Origin: an uncultured Paracoccaceae bacterium
GTDB taxonomy: Bacteria; Pseudomonadota; Alphaproteobacteria; Rhodobacterales; Rhodobacteraceae
Assembly (NCBI GenBank): GCA_947503175.1
Contig: CANNCO010000005.1
Coordinates: 124,001-188,000, forward strand
Length of the DNA stretch: 64,000 nucleotides
Direction: 5' to 3'
Positions 55,357 through 64,000 of the stretch are shown here, piece by piece (the first letter of the stretch is position 1; every line of letters begins with the position of its first letter). The translations under genes were made by a program, and so were the position numbers. The notes under the pieces are model-generated. The model was not told where the DNA came from and searched no databases. It was given only the letters and a program-made list of their open reading frames with translations.

Positions 55357-56268
55357 ATGCGTATTGACTGGCTGGACGACTTGATCGCCCTGATCGATGC
55401 GGGAAGCGTGAGCGACGCAGCCCGTTTTCGCAACGTGACACAGCCCGCTTTTTCACGCCGTATCAAGGCCCTGGAAGATTTGCTGGGGTTTGAGATTCTG
55501 GATCGATCGTCGAAACCCAGCCGGCCCTCTGCCGTTCTGCTGAGTTATGAAAGCGGGTTGCGAAAGTCCTCATATGACATAAAGCAGGTCATCTTGCTGA
55601 TGCGGCAGCAAAGCCGGACTGGCGCGCGGAAGGTCGTGATCGCCAGTCAGCATGCCATTACCGCTGCTCTGGGGCCGGAGATCGTAAAGGCAATCTCGGA
55701 CAGTGGACGGACGCATATCCGCTTGCGCTCGGCCAATCTGGACGAATGTCAGGCGCTGATCCTGAGTGGCGAGGCGGATTTTTCGCTCACCTACCGTTTA
55801 CCGGGCGACGCCCCACCATTCGACAATGGGCTGATCGAAGAGAGCCTTGTAAGCGACGAGGTGCTGATCCCGGTCTTTGCGCGCGAACAGGTGCGGAACC
55901 TTCTGTGGCGGTTCCATAACGGCGAGTTGCCGGTGGTGGGGTATCCGTCGGATGTGTTTCTGGGGATGGCGTTCGGTAACCATATTCTGCCGACGCTCGA
56001 AAGCCGGTGCGCGATCACGGTCGTCGCGGAAACCGCGCTTACCCTGGCCGCCCTTCAGATGAGCCGGGCGGGGGCGGGCGTGGCCTGGGTTCCGGCGGCC
56101 CTTGCCGCCCATGACATTGCCGCAAATACACTGATCGATTTGCGCGATGAACTGGGAATGCTGCCGATGCAGCTGGTCGCAAGCCGCATTCGCGGGGCGA
56201 AGAACCAACTGGCCGAAGCAATCTGGCCCGACCTGCAGGATCTGAGCGGTACCCTGACCCGCCCATGA
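55357..56268 (+). CDS. cuyR: LysR-family regulator (CuyR-like)
   Basis: A 303-residue LTTR: N-terminal winged helix-turn-helix (about 1-60: [40 protein letters not shown]) and a substrate-binding half with [22 protein letters not shown] 55357 gives the family start; the same frame is open far upstream only because it is antisense to cuyA. Divergence from cuyA supports the name CuyR (inference by context). Confidence 0.87.
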   Translation: MRIDWLDDLIALIDAGSVSDAARFRNVTQPAFSRRIKALEDLLGFEILDRSSKPSRPSAVLLSYESGLRKSSYDIKQVILLMRQQSRTGARKVVIASQHAITAALGPEIVKAISDSGRTHIRLRSANLDECQALILSGEADFSLTYRLPGDAPPFDNGLIEESLVSDEVLIPVFAREQVRNLLWRFHNGELPVVGYPSDVFLGMAFGNHILPTLESRCAITVVAETALTLAALQMSRAGAGVAWVPAALAAHDIAANTLIDLRDELGMLPMQLVASRIRGAKNQLAEAIWPDLQDLSGTLTRP

Positions 56269-56271
56269 AAA

Positions 56272-56299
56272 CAGGGCGCCGAATCCGGCGCCCTGCTGT
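56272..56299 (-). terminator. Intrinsic terminator of the iron-binding protein gene, between convergent genes
   Basis: A perfect 10-bp stem (56272-56281 with 56286-56295, loop AATC). On the minus strand it is followed by TTTT, so it ends the transcript of the minus-strand gene and may also stop the LysR transcript. Confidence 0.8.
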
Positions 56300-56315
56300 C
56301 CGATACCGGGTTGCC

Positions 56316-57344
56316 TTACTCCCAGCCGACCTCGTTAAAGATCTTTTGGGCGGCCGCGATGTTCGACGCAATCGCCGAGGCATCCAGATCGTCCGGCTTG
56401 AAGAAGCCGAGCTGTGCCACCGATGGGCTGAGCGCGACACCAGGCACGGCCGGGTATTCGTCATTACCGGCCGAGAAGTATTCCTGCGCCTGATCCGAGG
56501 CGAGATACTCCAGGAACCTGATCGCGTTTTCCTTGTTCGGAGCGTTTGCGGCAACGCCGCCGCCCGACAGGTTCATGTGCGCGCCGATCGAATCCTGGTT
56601 GGGGAAGACCCAGCCGAACATATCAAGGCTGTCTGACACGCCATCGACGGGGGTTCTGATCGCCCGGCCGAAATAGTAGGTGTTGGACATGGAGATGTCG
56701 CATTCACCCGAGACGATGCCGCGCAGCTGGTCGGTATCGCCGCCTTGCGGATCGCGCGCGAAGTTGTCCTTGACCGCTGCCGCCCAGTCGCGCGCCGCAT
56801 CTTCTCCCAGATGCTCGATCAGCGCGGCAAGGATCGTCTGGCTATAGACGTTGCTGGATGACCGGATACAGATCTGACCGGCATATTTCGGATCGGCGAG
56901 ATCCTGATAGGTCATCGGCGGTTCAGTCACATCGTTCTTGTCATAGAACAGGATACGCGCCCGCTGCGAAAAGCCGAACCACTGGTTTTCCTCATCCTGA
57001 AGATAGGAGGGGATGCGTGTCTCCAGCACTGCGCTTTCGATCGGTTGCAGCAGGCCTGCGTCCTTCGCGCGCTCAAGCCGTGAGGTATCGACCGTCAGCA
57101 GAATGTCCGCAGGGCTGTTGGCGCCCTCGGCCTCCATCCGTGCGATCAGTTCGTCCGCATTGCCTTCGATCCGGTTGATCGTGATGCCGGTCATCTCTTC
57201 GAAGTCGGAATACAGACGTTCATCGGTATCGTAGTGGCGCGACGAATAGAGGTTCAACTCACCGTTTGCCAGCGCAAGCGTCGGCGTCGAAATAATCGCA
57301 CCGCCCGCTATGGCAAGCACGGATACAGCCGTGATTTTGTTCAT
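56316..57344 (-). CDS. Periplasmic Fe(3+)-binding protein of an ABC importer (FbpA/FutA-like)
   Basis: A 342-residue solute-binding protein with signal peptide (MNKITAVSVLAIAGGAIISTPTLALA). LNLYSSRHYDTDERLYSDFEEMTGI opens the mature FbpA-type fold; the paired tyrosines in MSNTYYFGRA are the ferric-iron ligands. Ribosome site CGGGAG precedes the ATG. No permease or ATPase gene is adjacent, so its partners are elsewhere. The promoter carries two mirrored copies of a 10-bp site, likely iron control. Confidence 0.88.
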   Translation of the reverse strand: MNKITAVSVLAIAGGAIISTPTLALANGELNLYSSRHYDTDERLYSDFEEMTGITINRIEGNADELIARMEAEGANSPADILLTVDTSRLERAKDAGLLQPIESAVLETRIPSYLQDEENQWFGFSQRARILFYDKNDVTEPPMTYQDLADPKYAGQICIRSSSNVYSQTILAALIEHLGEDAARDWAAAVKDNFARDPQGGDTDQLRGIVSGECDISMSNTYYFGRAIRTPVDGVSDSLDMFGWVFPNQDSIGAHMNLSGGGVAANAPNKENAIRFLEYLASDQAQEYFSAGNDEYPAVPGVALSPSVAQLGFFKPDDLDASAIASNIAAAQKIFNEVGWE

Positions 57345-57362
57345 TGATCGTCTCCCGATTTT

Positions 57363-57435
57363 AATTCTTACTGTTTCTATCGGATACTGTGTTTTGCAGC
57401 AGGGTCAAGAGTTTCCGAGTAATTTAGTAAGAATT
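57363..57435 (-). promoter_or_regulatory. Promoter of the iron-binding protein gene with paired operator-like sites
   Basis: On the minus strand TTGACC (57408-57403) and TATCCG (57386-57381), 16 bases apart, form a plausible -35/-10 pair. AATTCTTACT (57363-57372) and its exact reverse complement AGTAAGAATT (57426-57435) flank it, one near the transcript start and one upstream of -35. A Fur-, Irr- or RirA/IscR-type iron regulator is the likely reader (inference). Confidence 0.55.
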
Positions 57436-57669
57436 TTTCATGACGGGCTCTGCATCGGGGTGGCGTCAGCCGTTTGCGCTTTTGGAAGGTCATGTCGCGA
57501 GGCAAGAGGTCGTGCCCCGTCGGGCGGTGCGACGCAGCGGGATCCCGCCGCGGATCCCGTGATAACCGGCGTGCGACGGGGGAATCGTCTGGACTGAACC
57601 GAGTTCTATTTCATAGCCTCTGAAGCGACGTACCAGCCAACGCAGCTTTGCCGAATATGGATACTCCGA

Positions 57670-58548
57670 TTGCCGCGCCGTTACGAAGAGATCTATCCTT
57701 CCCTTCCATTGCTCAACAGCGATGAACTGGAGCACACCTCGGCGGCGGCACTGATGTCGGTCCGTTACTTTCAAGCCGAGCCGGACCGTATGCCGGAAGA
57801 AGTGTTTTCAGAACATCATGTGCTTCTCAACCTGCAAGACCAGCCGCATCGCGTACAAAACATGCGGGATGGAGAGATGCGCGATTTCACCTTTCGAAAG
57901 AACGATATCGTCGTCACACCGGCGGGCATGCGGTCGGGGTGGCGCTGGTTCGCCAAGTCGGACGTGATCGTCGTGACGCTTGATCCGGAGAAGGTGGAAC
58001 GTTTCGCCCAGACGGAACTATCGATGTTGCTGGATGCGCAGCAATTCCGCGATCTGCCGCTTTTCTCGGATGCCGACCTGTGCGCGGCTGGCGTAATGCT
58101 GCGTGATGCGCTTGAGAGCGATGACATATCCTCCGGCGTGATGTTCGAGGCAATGAGCCGCGTGCTTCTGGTAAAGCTGTTGCAAAGATACGGTCAGCGG
58201 CGCCCGGAAGACGTGGCGCTGAGCGCGCGGTTCACCTCGGCGCATTACAACCGTGTGCTTGCCCATATACGGGCGCGGCTGGACCGGACCATCCGGCTTG
58301 ACGATCTGGCCGCGGAAGCGGGCATGAGTTCTTCGCATTTTAGCCGCGTCTTCCGGGAAACGCTCGGGTCCAGCCCGATGCAATATGTCATGGCCTACCG
58401 GATAGAGCAGGCGATGAAGATGATGCAGGACACCGCGCGCCCGCTGGGTGATATCGCGCTGGCCTGTGGCTTTGCCGATCAGGCGCATTTCTCGCGCAGT
58501 TTCAAACAACTGACGGGGCAGACACCGCGGGGATATCGAAAGACGTAA
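57670..58548 (+). CDS. AraC-family transcriptional regulator
   Basis: A 292-residue regulator whose C-terminal about 100 residues form the AraC double helix-turn-helix (RTIRLDDLAAEAGMSSSHFSRVFRETLGSSPMQYVMAYRIEQAMKMM, then GDIALACGFADQAHFSRSFKQLTGQTPRGYRKT). The N-terminal half is an unclassified sensing domain. The TTG at 57670 starts the longest frame; the true start could be later (Met29 is the next Met). It lies upstream of and in line with the hydrolase-SDR-SnoaL genes, its likely targets. Confidence 0.87.
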   Translation: MPRRYEEIYPSLPLLNSDELEHTSAAALMSVRYFQAEPDRMPEEVFSEHHVLLNLQDQPHRVQNMRDGEMRDFTFRKNDIVVTPAGMRSGWRWFAKSDVIVVTLDPEKVERFAQTELSMLLDAQQFRDLPLFSDADLCAAGVMLRDALESDDISSGVMFEAMSRVLLVKLLQRYGQRRPEDVALSARFTSAHYNRVLAHIRARLDRTIRLDDLAAEAGMSSSHFSRVFRETLGSSPMQYVMAYRIEQAMKMMQDTARPLGDIALACGFADQAHFSRSFKQLTGQTPRGYRKT

Positions 58549-58686
58549 GCCGTCTGAACGGAGCTCCCGCAAAAAGCAGGATCTTTCAAATATCGGGCAG
58601 GCGCGGTCAATTAATCACTGTGCGCGACCTGTATCTCTTCTGTCATCGGGCAAGACGCCCATGGGATTTTGACGGGAGAGACCAAG

Positions 58687-59643
58687 ATGAGAACCTTCGC
58701 AATCACGACCGCCGCCACGCTGATGGCATCAACTGCCATCGCGGATGTCCAGACCCGCACCGTAACCTTCGAGAACGCGGGTGCGACCTTGTCCGGTACG
58801 CTCTATTTGCCAGAGGATCACGTCGGCTCGGCCCTGCCGACTGTCGTTGTCACCGGGGCCTGGACCTCTGTCGAGGAACAGATGCCCGCGACCTACGCCG
58901 AAGAGATGGTCGAACGCGGCTTTGCGGCATTCACTTTCGATTTCCGGGGCTGGGGCAAATCGGGCGACCTGCCGCAAGGCGTGCGTTTCGTTGAAAGCCC
59001 GGAAGCCAAGATCGACGATATCCGTGCTGCCTTTGAGTTCGTGGCCTCTTTGCCGGAGGTCGACGCCGACCGTATCAATGGCCTCGGGATCTGCGCCTCT
59101 GCCGGGTACATGATTGACGCCGTTGCCGGCAATGACCGTGTCCAGCGGATCGGCCTCGTTGCCCCGTGGCTTCAGAACGAAGAAATCGTGAATGCGGTTT
59201 ACGGCGGCCCAGAAAGCGTCTCGGGCCTGATCGATATGTCGCGCGCTGCCGCGGCCTCGGGCGGACAGATCATCCCGGCTGCAGGCCCGGCAGGTGCCGA
59301 AGGGGTGCTGATGCCCATCGGTGGCTACTATTACGAACCCGACCGCGGTGCGATCCCCGAATATGACAACCAGTGGAACAATGCAGGCTGGGAAGGCTGG
59401 CTGACCTATCATCCGGCTGACAATCCAGGGAGGCTGACGCAGCCACTGGCCGTCGTCCACTCCGAGGCCGCCGCGATTCCACAGGGCGTGCGCACCTTCC
59501 TTGAAGGGTTCGCCGGAGACGCGACGCTTAAGATGCTGGAAGACGTCACGCAGTTCGACTTCTACGACAACCCCGAGGATGTGAGCCGCGCCGCCGATAC
59601 CGTAGCGGCCCACTTTGCAGCCGGGCACCATCAGGGCAACTGA
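58687..59643 (+). CDS. Exported alpha/beta hydrolase
   Basis: A 318-residue alpha/beta-hydrolase-fold protein with a signal peptide (MRTFAITTAATLMASTAIA). AFTFDFRGWGKSGDLP is the strand before helix B; the nucleophile elbow reads G134-I-C136-A-S138-A-G140, so Cys136 or Ser138 could be the nucleophile, as in dienelactone-hydrolase-like relatives. GGGAGAG precedes ATG 58687. It is first of three genes spaced 46 and 24 bp apart. Substrate unknown. Confidence 0.83.
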   Translation: MRTFAITTAATLMASTAIADVQTRTVTFENAGATLSGTLYLPEDHVGSALPTVVVTGAWTSVEEQMPATYAEEMVERGFAAFTFDFRGWGKSGDLPQGVRFVESPEAKIDDIRAAFEFVASLPEVDADRINGLGICASAGYMIDAVAGNDRVQRIGLVAPWLQNEEIVNAVYGGPESVSGLIDMSRAAAASGGQIIPAAGPAGAEGVLMPIGGYYYEPDRGAIPEYDNQWNNAGWEGWLTYHPADNPGRLTQPLAVVHSEAAAIPQGVRTFLEGFAGDATLKMLEDVTQFDFYDNPEDVSRAADTVAAHFAAGHHQGN

Positions 59644-59689
59644 TCCGGTGCCGGTCATCACTCCCCCCTTCGACAAAGGACCAAATGCT

Positions 59690-60535
59690 ATGGGACAGAC
59701 ATGGTTTATCACGGGCGCCTCTTCCGGGTTTGGCGCCGCATTCGCCAGATATGCGTTGGCGCAGGGTCACAGCGTCGCCGTCACTGCGCGGAGCATGGAC
59801 AGGCTGCAGGCCATCGTGGCCATTGCGCCGAACCGGGTGCTGGCGCGGCAGATGGATGTCACCGATCCGTATCAGGTCAAGGATGCCGTCAAAGCGGCCG
59901 AAGAGCGGTTCGGCGGCATCGACGTTCTGATCAACAATGCAGGCTATGGCGTGGTCGGCGCTGTCGAGGAGACGTCCGAGGCAGAGCTTCGCGCCCTCAT
60001 GGAGACCAACTTTTTCGGTGCCGTCGCGGTAACGCAGGCCGCCCTGCCGATGATGCGCAAACGGCGCAGCGGTACCATTGTCATGATGTCCTCGATGGGC
60101 GGGCAGATGTCTTTCGCCGGGTTCGGGCCATACTCGGCCAGCAAATTCGCGATGGAAGGTCTGACCGAGGCTCTGGCGCAGGAAATCGCACCGTTCGGCC
60201 TGACGGCCATGATTGTTGAACCGGGCGCGTTCCGCACCGGTTTTGCAGATACCGCCCTGCGATACATGCCGAAGACCGACGCCTATGAAGACAGTGTCGG
60301 TGGCACAAGGACGTTCGCCCGGGAAATGCATGGCACGCAGGCGGGCGACCCGATGAAAGCCGCGGCCGCGATTGATGCGGCCCTGTCCAGCGACACGCCG
60401 CCCCTCCGTCTGGCTCTGGGCGACGATGCGGTCGACGCGATCCGTTCCCATTCCAACGATCTGCTGGCCGAGCTTGCCAGATGGGAGGCCGCAGCCCGCA
60501 ACGTCAACATCACCGGAAGCAATGTACCCACCTGA
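59690..60535 (+). CDS. Short-chain dehydrogenase/reductase
   Basis: A 281-residue classical SDR: cofactor loop TGASSGFG (8-15), NNAG near residue 82, catalytic Y148-S-A-S-K152. The residue pattern (TARSMDRL after beta-2) suggests NADP(H). ATG 59690 follows AAAGGA. It is in the middle of the small operon with an exported hydrolase and an exported SnoaL-like protein. Substrate unknown. Confidence 0.9.
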   Translation: MGQTWFITGASSGFGAAFARYALAQGHSVAVTARSMDRLQAIVAIAPNRVLARQMDVTDPYQVKDAVKAAEERFGGIDVLINNAGYGVVGAVEETSEAELRALMETNFFGAVAVTQAALPMMRKRRSGTIVMMSSMGGQMSFAGFGPYSASKFAMEGLTEALAQEIAPFGLTAMIVEPGAFRTGFADTALRYMPKTDAYEDSVGGTRTFAREMHGTQAGDPMKAAAAIDAALSSDTPPLRLALGDDAVDAIRSHSNDLLAELARWEAAARNVNITGSNVPT

Positions 60536-60559
60536 CCGAAATCCGAGAAAGGAAAGACG

Positions 60560-61123
60560 ATGAAAACGACCCTTACCGCACTTGCCGCTGTCACGACCTC
60601 GGCCATGTTTGCCTTTGCCGAGACGGATACTCCCGTCATCGGCGCGCCTCTGACCGCTGAGACCGTTCTGGATCACGCGGAAATCATACGCATCACGGAC
60701 GCGATCGACGTTGCCGTGGACCTGAAAGACTGGGATCTCGCCCGAAGCTTCTTTGCCGACGTGATCGACGTGGATTTCACGTCCTTGACCGGCGGCGAAC
60801 CGGCACGGATCCCTGCGGATGACCTGATCGCCGGCTGGGCGGGCAACCTCACCGGCGAGAAACAGAGCTTCCACCTGCGCGGCAATCATCAGGTGGTCTT
60901 CACCGCTTCGGATGCTGCCGTCGTTTACAGTCACGGCTACGCGTGGAACCGCATGGAAAGCGGGCTGTCCGCCGAAAACGGTGGCGAGGATCTCTGGGAG
61001 GTTTGGGGTCCTTACGAGCATCACCTGCAGCGCCTGGAAAGCGGATGGCTGGTGACGTCCATGACGTTCACGGCGACTGCGGAACGCGGCAGTGAATATG
61101 TCCGCAACACGCCCGGCGGCTGA
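60560..61123 (+). CDS. Exported SnoaL/NTF2-like protein
   Basis: A 187-residue protein with a signal peptide (MKTTLTALAAVTTSAMFAFA) and a cone-shaped NTF2-like fold: ITDAIDVAVDLKDWDLARSFFADVIDVDFTSL, then LIAGWAGNLTGEKQSFHLRGNHQVVF and a C-terminal strand. Such domains act as small hydrolases, isomerases or binding proteins. AGAAAGGA-like site upstream. It ends the operon. Confidence 0.82.
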   Translation: MKTTLTALAAVTTSAMFAFAETDTPVIGAPLTAETVLDHAEIIRITDAIDVAVDLKDWDLARSFFADVIDVDFTSLTGGEPARIPADDLIAGWAGNLTGEKQSFHLRGNHQVVFTASDAAVVYSHGYAWNRMESGLSAENGGEDLWEVWGPYEHHLQRLESGWLVTSMTFTATAERGSEYVRNTPGG

Positions 61124-61307
61124 TATCGGGGTCCGGTATCGATTTAGGGTGCCCGCCAAAAGGGTTGCGATATCGGACGATGGAAACCACGACAGGAGAC
61201 GGGCCGGGAAAGCATGTCCCGGCCGGAAACGATGGCTCTCTGATCCGGGATTGCACGGGCTGAAAGCGCCGGACCGGGCGAGCCCGAAAGCGCGGTCATT
61301 CTTTCTT

Positions 61308-61751
61308 TCAGCGATTCTCACCGAAACTTTCCGGCATGATCCGGACCAGAAGTCCCAGGAGAAATGCCGTGCTGATCCCGAAGGTCAGAAGGCCGGTAAC
61401 CGCCGCGAATGTCGCAACGATGCGCAAGTCCTCGCCCAGAACAATGTCGCCGTATCCAAGGGTCGTATAGGTCACCGTGGCGAAGTAAAAGCTCATGGCC
61501 ATCGTTTCGAACGCGCCCTGAAGCAGAAATGTCGCTGCCCATATCCAGATCTGAACCGTATGGGCGGCCACGATGCCGCAAATGCCCGCCGAAAGAAGGA
61601 TCGCTATCCGCAGGCGGGGCCGCCGGTCGGGGCCGAACCAGATGGCGAGCCGGGCAAGATAAGGAATGCACAGCACAACGGTGCCGACATGAACCAATGC
61701 ACAGAGTGCAAGCAACAGCGTTCCAAGACCCAGTTGGAGAAACAGCGACAT
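61308..61751 (-). CDS. Two-transmembrane potassium channel
   Basis: A 147-residue ion-channel protein with an extra N-terminal membrane segment pair, a pore helix and selectivity filter TTLGYGDI, then a last membrane helix (FAAVTGLLTFGISTAFLLGLL). No cytoplasmic RCK/TrkA domain follows, so gating is unclear. ATG 61751 was chosen; TTG 61778 would add nine residues. Convergent with the SnoaL-like gene and divergent from the efflux pair. Confidence 0.83.
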   Translation of the reverse strand: MSLFLQLGLGTLLLALCALVHVGTVVLCIPYLARLAIWFGPDRRPRLRIAILLSAGICGIVAAHTVQIWIWAATFLLQGAFETMAMSFYFATVTYTTLGYGDIVLGEDLRIVATFAAVTGLLTFGISTAFLLGLLVRIMPESFGENR

Positions 61752-61828
61752 GGGATGACCCGATACTATCAATGTCAAATGATCTTCGCTAACGTCTCCG
61801 GATTAAACAACACCCGAGGAGTGCAGGG

Positions 61829-63076
61829 ATGTATCGAGTTGCAAGTTCCGTCATAGGTCTCGCGATTTTCCTCGGAGTTGCCGGCGCCGCGCTGGCGCAG
61901 GAAGGCGTTCCGCGTCCGGCCAAGGTCTTTACCGTGATTGCGACCGAAGATGTCCTGCGCCGAACCTACCCGGCAACCGTCCTGCCATCGCGCGAGGTCG
62001 AGCTGTCGTTCCGTGTCTCGGGTCGTCTGATAGAACTGCCGATCAGGGCAGCGGTTTCGGTGGCTGAAGGAGACGTTATCGCGCGCCTCGACCCGCGTGA
62101 TTTTGAAAGTCAGATCGCCCAGACCCAAAGCCAGATCGCCCAGGCCGACGCGCAGTTGGACGCCCTTCGCGCGGGTGCCCGGACCGAGGAGATAGCAGCC
62201 CTCGAAGCAGCCGTGGCCTCTGCCGAGGCACAGCTGGAGCAGGCGCGGGATGAAGTTGAACGGACAAGGCAACTTGTCGATCGCGGCGTCGTAGCAACGG
62301 CGCAGCTCGAGGCGGCCGAAGCCCAGTTTCGCGTCGCCGATGCAAACCTGCGGGCGCAGCAGGAACAGCTGCGCATCGGCCAAAGCGGGGGCCGCCCCGA
62401 AGACATCCTGGCCGCCGAGGCGGCAATCGCTGGCCTTGACGCACAATTGAAAGTGGTACGCGACAATCTTGCCGATGCGACGCTGCGCGCCCCCTTCAGC
62501 GGCATCATCGCACGTCGCGATGTCGAGAACTTCTCGAACATTCAGGCCGGTCAGAGCATTGCACTTTTGCAGAAGCTCGAAGTCGTCGATCTGGCCTTCG
62601 ACATTCCCGGCCCGGACGTCACTGCGATGACCCGGAACGGACCACAGAGCATCACGAACACGGTCGTTTTCGATGCGCTTCCCGACATGATTTTCGAAGC
62701 CGAGTTTGTCGAGTTTTCGCTTCAGGCGGACTCGGTCACCCAGACCTATCGCGGCCGCCTTTCCGTTCAGGTGCCCGAGGGCGCTATGATCCTTCCCGGC
62801 ATGGTCGCCAACATCATTGCCACCACGCCGGGCGACGACATGAAGCTTGAGATTCCGTTAACCGCAGTGACCGCCAGCCCGGACGGTTCACCGCTCGTCT
62901 GGCGGGTCGATGACAGCGGCACGGTGGCGGGGCAGCCAGTCACGCTGGGCGAGGCGTCGGGCGCGATGGTTGCGATCCTCGAAGGTCTTGCGGAAGGCGA
63001 CACGGTCGTGTCTGCCGGCGTCGGCCAGATCATCGACGGGATGCAGGTTCGCCCGATCACGCAGGTCGGGAACTAG
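61829..63076 (+). CDS. RND efflux periplasmic adaptor (membrane-fusion protein)
   Basis: A 415-residue adaptor with a signal peptide (ends near AALAQ), barrel and lipoyl strands (PATVLPSREVELSFRVSGRLIELPI, VAEGDVIARLDPRDFESQIAQ), a long alpha-helical hairpin (about 90-195, QIAQADAQLDALRAG...), LRAPFSGIIARRDVENFSNIQAGQ and a C-terminal membrane-proximal domain. It is a Gln-rather than Cys-starting mature protein, so probably not lipidated. The RND pump gene follows after 3 bp. Confidence 0.92.
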   Translation: MYRVASSVIGLAIFLGVAGAALAQEGVPRPAKVFTVIATEDVLRRTYPATVLPSREVELSFRVSGRLIELPIRAAVSVAEGDVIARLDPRDFESQIAQTQSQIAQADAQLDALRAGARTEEIAALEAAVASAEAQLEQARDEVERTRQLVDRGVVATAQLEAAEAQFRVADANLRAQQEQLRIGQSGGRPEDILAAEAAIAGLDAQLKVVRDNLADATLRAPFSGIIARRDVENFSNIQAGQSIALLQKLEVVDLAFDIPGPDVTAMTRNGPQSITNTVVFDALPDMIFEAEFVEFSLQADSVTQTYRGRLSVQVPEGAMILPGMVANIIATTPGDDMKLEIPLTAVTASPDGSPLVWRVDDSGTVAGQPVTLGEASGAMVAILEGLAEGDTVVSAGVGQIIDGMQVRPITQVGN

Positions 63077-63079
63077 GAA

Positions 63080-64000
63080 ATGGATCTTGCACGTTTCGCT
63101 ATCGAGAAGCGGGTCATATCCGCTGTCTCAACGATCCTGATCCTCGTCGCGGGCTACTTTGCCTATATGTCCCTGCCGCGCTTCGAAGACCCCGAATTCG
63201 TCATCCGTCAGGCGCAGATCGTCACCCCGTATCCCGGGGCTTCAGCCGAAGAAGTCGCCGAGGAAGTGACAGAGGTTGTCGAGAACGCGCTTCAGCAGTT
63301 GCAGGGGGTCGACGAGGTCCGGTCAGTATCGCAGCCCGGCCTCAGCACGGTCACGGTCGAGTTCACCATCGCGTCGACGCCCGATTATCCCGAGCTGAAC
63401 CAGAAGTTTCAGCAGATGCGCGCCAAGATACTGGACGCACAGTCCCAGCTTCCGCCGAATGCGCTAGCCAGCCAGGTTTTCGACGATTTCGGCGACGTGT
63501 ATGCGCTTTACTTTGCGGTGGTCGGCGAAGGCTACACGCTCCCCGAGCTTTACGAATACGCCAAGGATCTGCAACGCGAGCTGGTGACCGTTGACGGCGT
63601 GTCAAAGGTGACGATGAATGGCGTTCAGGACGAGGTGATTTTTGTCGAGTATTCGCCAGCGCGGCTGGTGGAACTGGGTCTGGCGCCGCAACAGGTTCAG
63701 CAGTTACTGGAGGGTCAGAACCTTGTCGCTCCGGCGGGTTCGGTGGTTGCCGGGGCGACCCGGCTGACCGTCCGGCCGGTTTCCGCCGTCGACTCCGTCG
63801 AAGCCATCAGCCAATTGCTGCTGACCAACCCCCAAACCGGCGCATCCTACCGGCTTGGTGACATCGCGGATGTGTCGCGCGGCCTGAAAGATCCGCCCAG
63901 CACCCTGCTTTACCGTGGCGGGCGACCGGCCATTGGCATCGGCGTGTCCAACACGCTCGGCGGAAATGTCGTTACCATGGGCGAAGCCGTGAACGCGAAG
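63080..64000 (+). CDS. RND-family efflux pump (3' end beyond the window)
   Basis: The first 307 residues of an AcrB/HAE1-like transporter: MDLARFAIEKRVISAVSTILILVAGYFAYMSLPRFEDPEFVIRQAQI is the family opening with the first membrane helix, followed by VTPYPGASAEEVAEEVTEVVENALQQLQGVDEV and the periplasmic porter domain. It is in frame to the last base. Coupled to the adaptor gene. Substrate range unknown; no regulator is within view. Confidence 0.93.
   Translation, partial: MDLARFAIEKRVISAVSTILILVAGYFAYMSLPRFEDPEFVIRQAQIVTPYPGASAEEVAEEVTEVVENALQQLQGVDEVRSVSQPGLSTVTVEFTIASTPDYPELNQKFQQMRAKILDAQSQLPPNALASQVFDDFGDVYALYFAVVGEGYTLPELYEYAKDLQRELVTVDGVSKVTMNGVQDEVIFVEYSPARLVELGLAPQQVQQLLEGQNLVAPAGSVVAGATRLTVRPVSAVDSVEAISQLLLTNPQTGASYRLGDIADVSRGLKDPPSTLLYRGGRPAIGIGVSNTLGGNVVTMGEAVNAK

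Overview
The window is chromosomal DNA of an alphaproteobacterium, most likely a marine Rhodobacteraceae (Roseobacter-group) member. The basis is the gene content: a dcw cluster with two DUF2484-type genes between murC and murB, a Hint-domain orphan gene, a quaternary-amine type ABC importer, a CuyA-like sulfo-lyase with a divergent LysR regulator, and a twin-hairpin small RNA with CUCCUCCUCCC loops resembling the Rhodobacterales 'cuckoo' RNAs. Genes are dense and GC-rich, with frequent ATGA/GTGA stop-start overlaps. No rRNA, tRNA, CRISPR array or intact insertion sequence was recognised.

Layout. 1-3626 (minus): pyruvate carboxylase, cut by the window edge, and an FMN-dependent L-lactate dehydrogenase-type oxidase. 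3783-7060: UvrD/PcrA helicase, a possible 77-residue protein and a Hint-domain protein with a terminator. 7120-7200 (minus): a candidate anti-Shine-Dalgarno small RNA. 7201-8061: a long leader rich in inverted repeats. 8062-34837: the division and cell-wall cluster mraZ, rsmH, ftsL, ftsI, murE, murF, mraY, murD, ftsW, murG, murC, two DUF2484 genes, murB, ddl, ftsQ, ftsA, ftsZ, then lpxC, bamD and recN. It is interrupted between murD and ftsW by an AraC regulator, a cyclase-family gene and an MFS transporter.

34847-40725: a secreted hypothetical protein, a YcaD-like MFS transporter, an AHL-lactonase-like hydrolase, the wreck of a type I secretion HlyD gene, an EamA transporter and UDP-glucose dehydrogenase. 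41035-46581: a four-gene operon of hydantoinase A and B subunits, a HisC-like aminotransferase and an Asp/Glu-racemase-superfamily enzyme. 46824-50291: 4-hydroxyphenylpyruvate dioxygenase, a small Rieske ferredoxin and a long acyl-CoA transferase. 50322-56268: a three-gene quaternary-amine/TMAO-type ABC importer, a cysteate sulfo-lyase/D-cysteine desulfhydrase and its divergent LysR regulator with a palindromic operator. 56316-57344: an iron-binding periplasmic protein with paired operator-like sites. 57670-61123: an AraC regulator and an exported hydrolase / SDR / SnoaL-like operon. 61308-64000: a K+ channel and an RND efflux pair, the pump cut by the window end.

How the genes work together. 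The dcw genes make the lipid-linked peptidoglycan precursor (MurC-F, MraY, MurG, Ddl) and the divisome (FtsL, I, W, Q, A, Z). LpxC and BamD add outer-membrane biogenesis. The accessory half is catabolic and transport-oriented, typical of a heterotroph using amino-acid derivatives, aromatic amino acids, methylated amines and organosulfonates.
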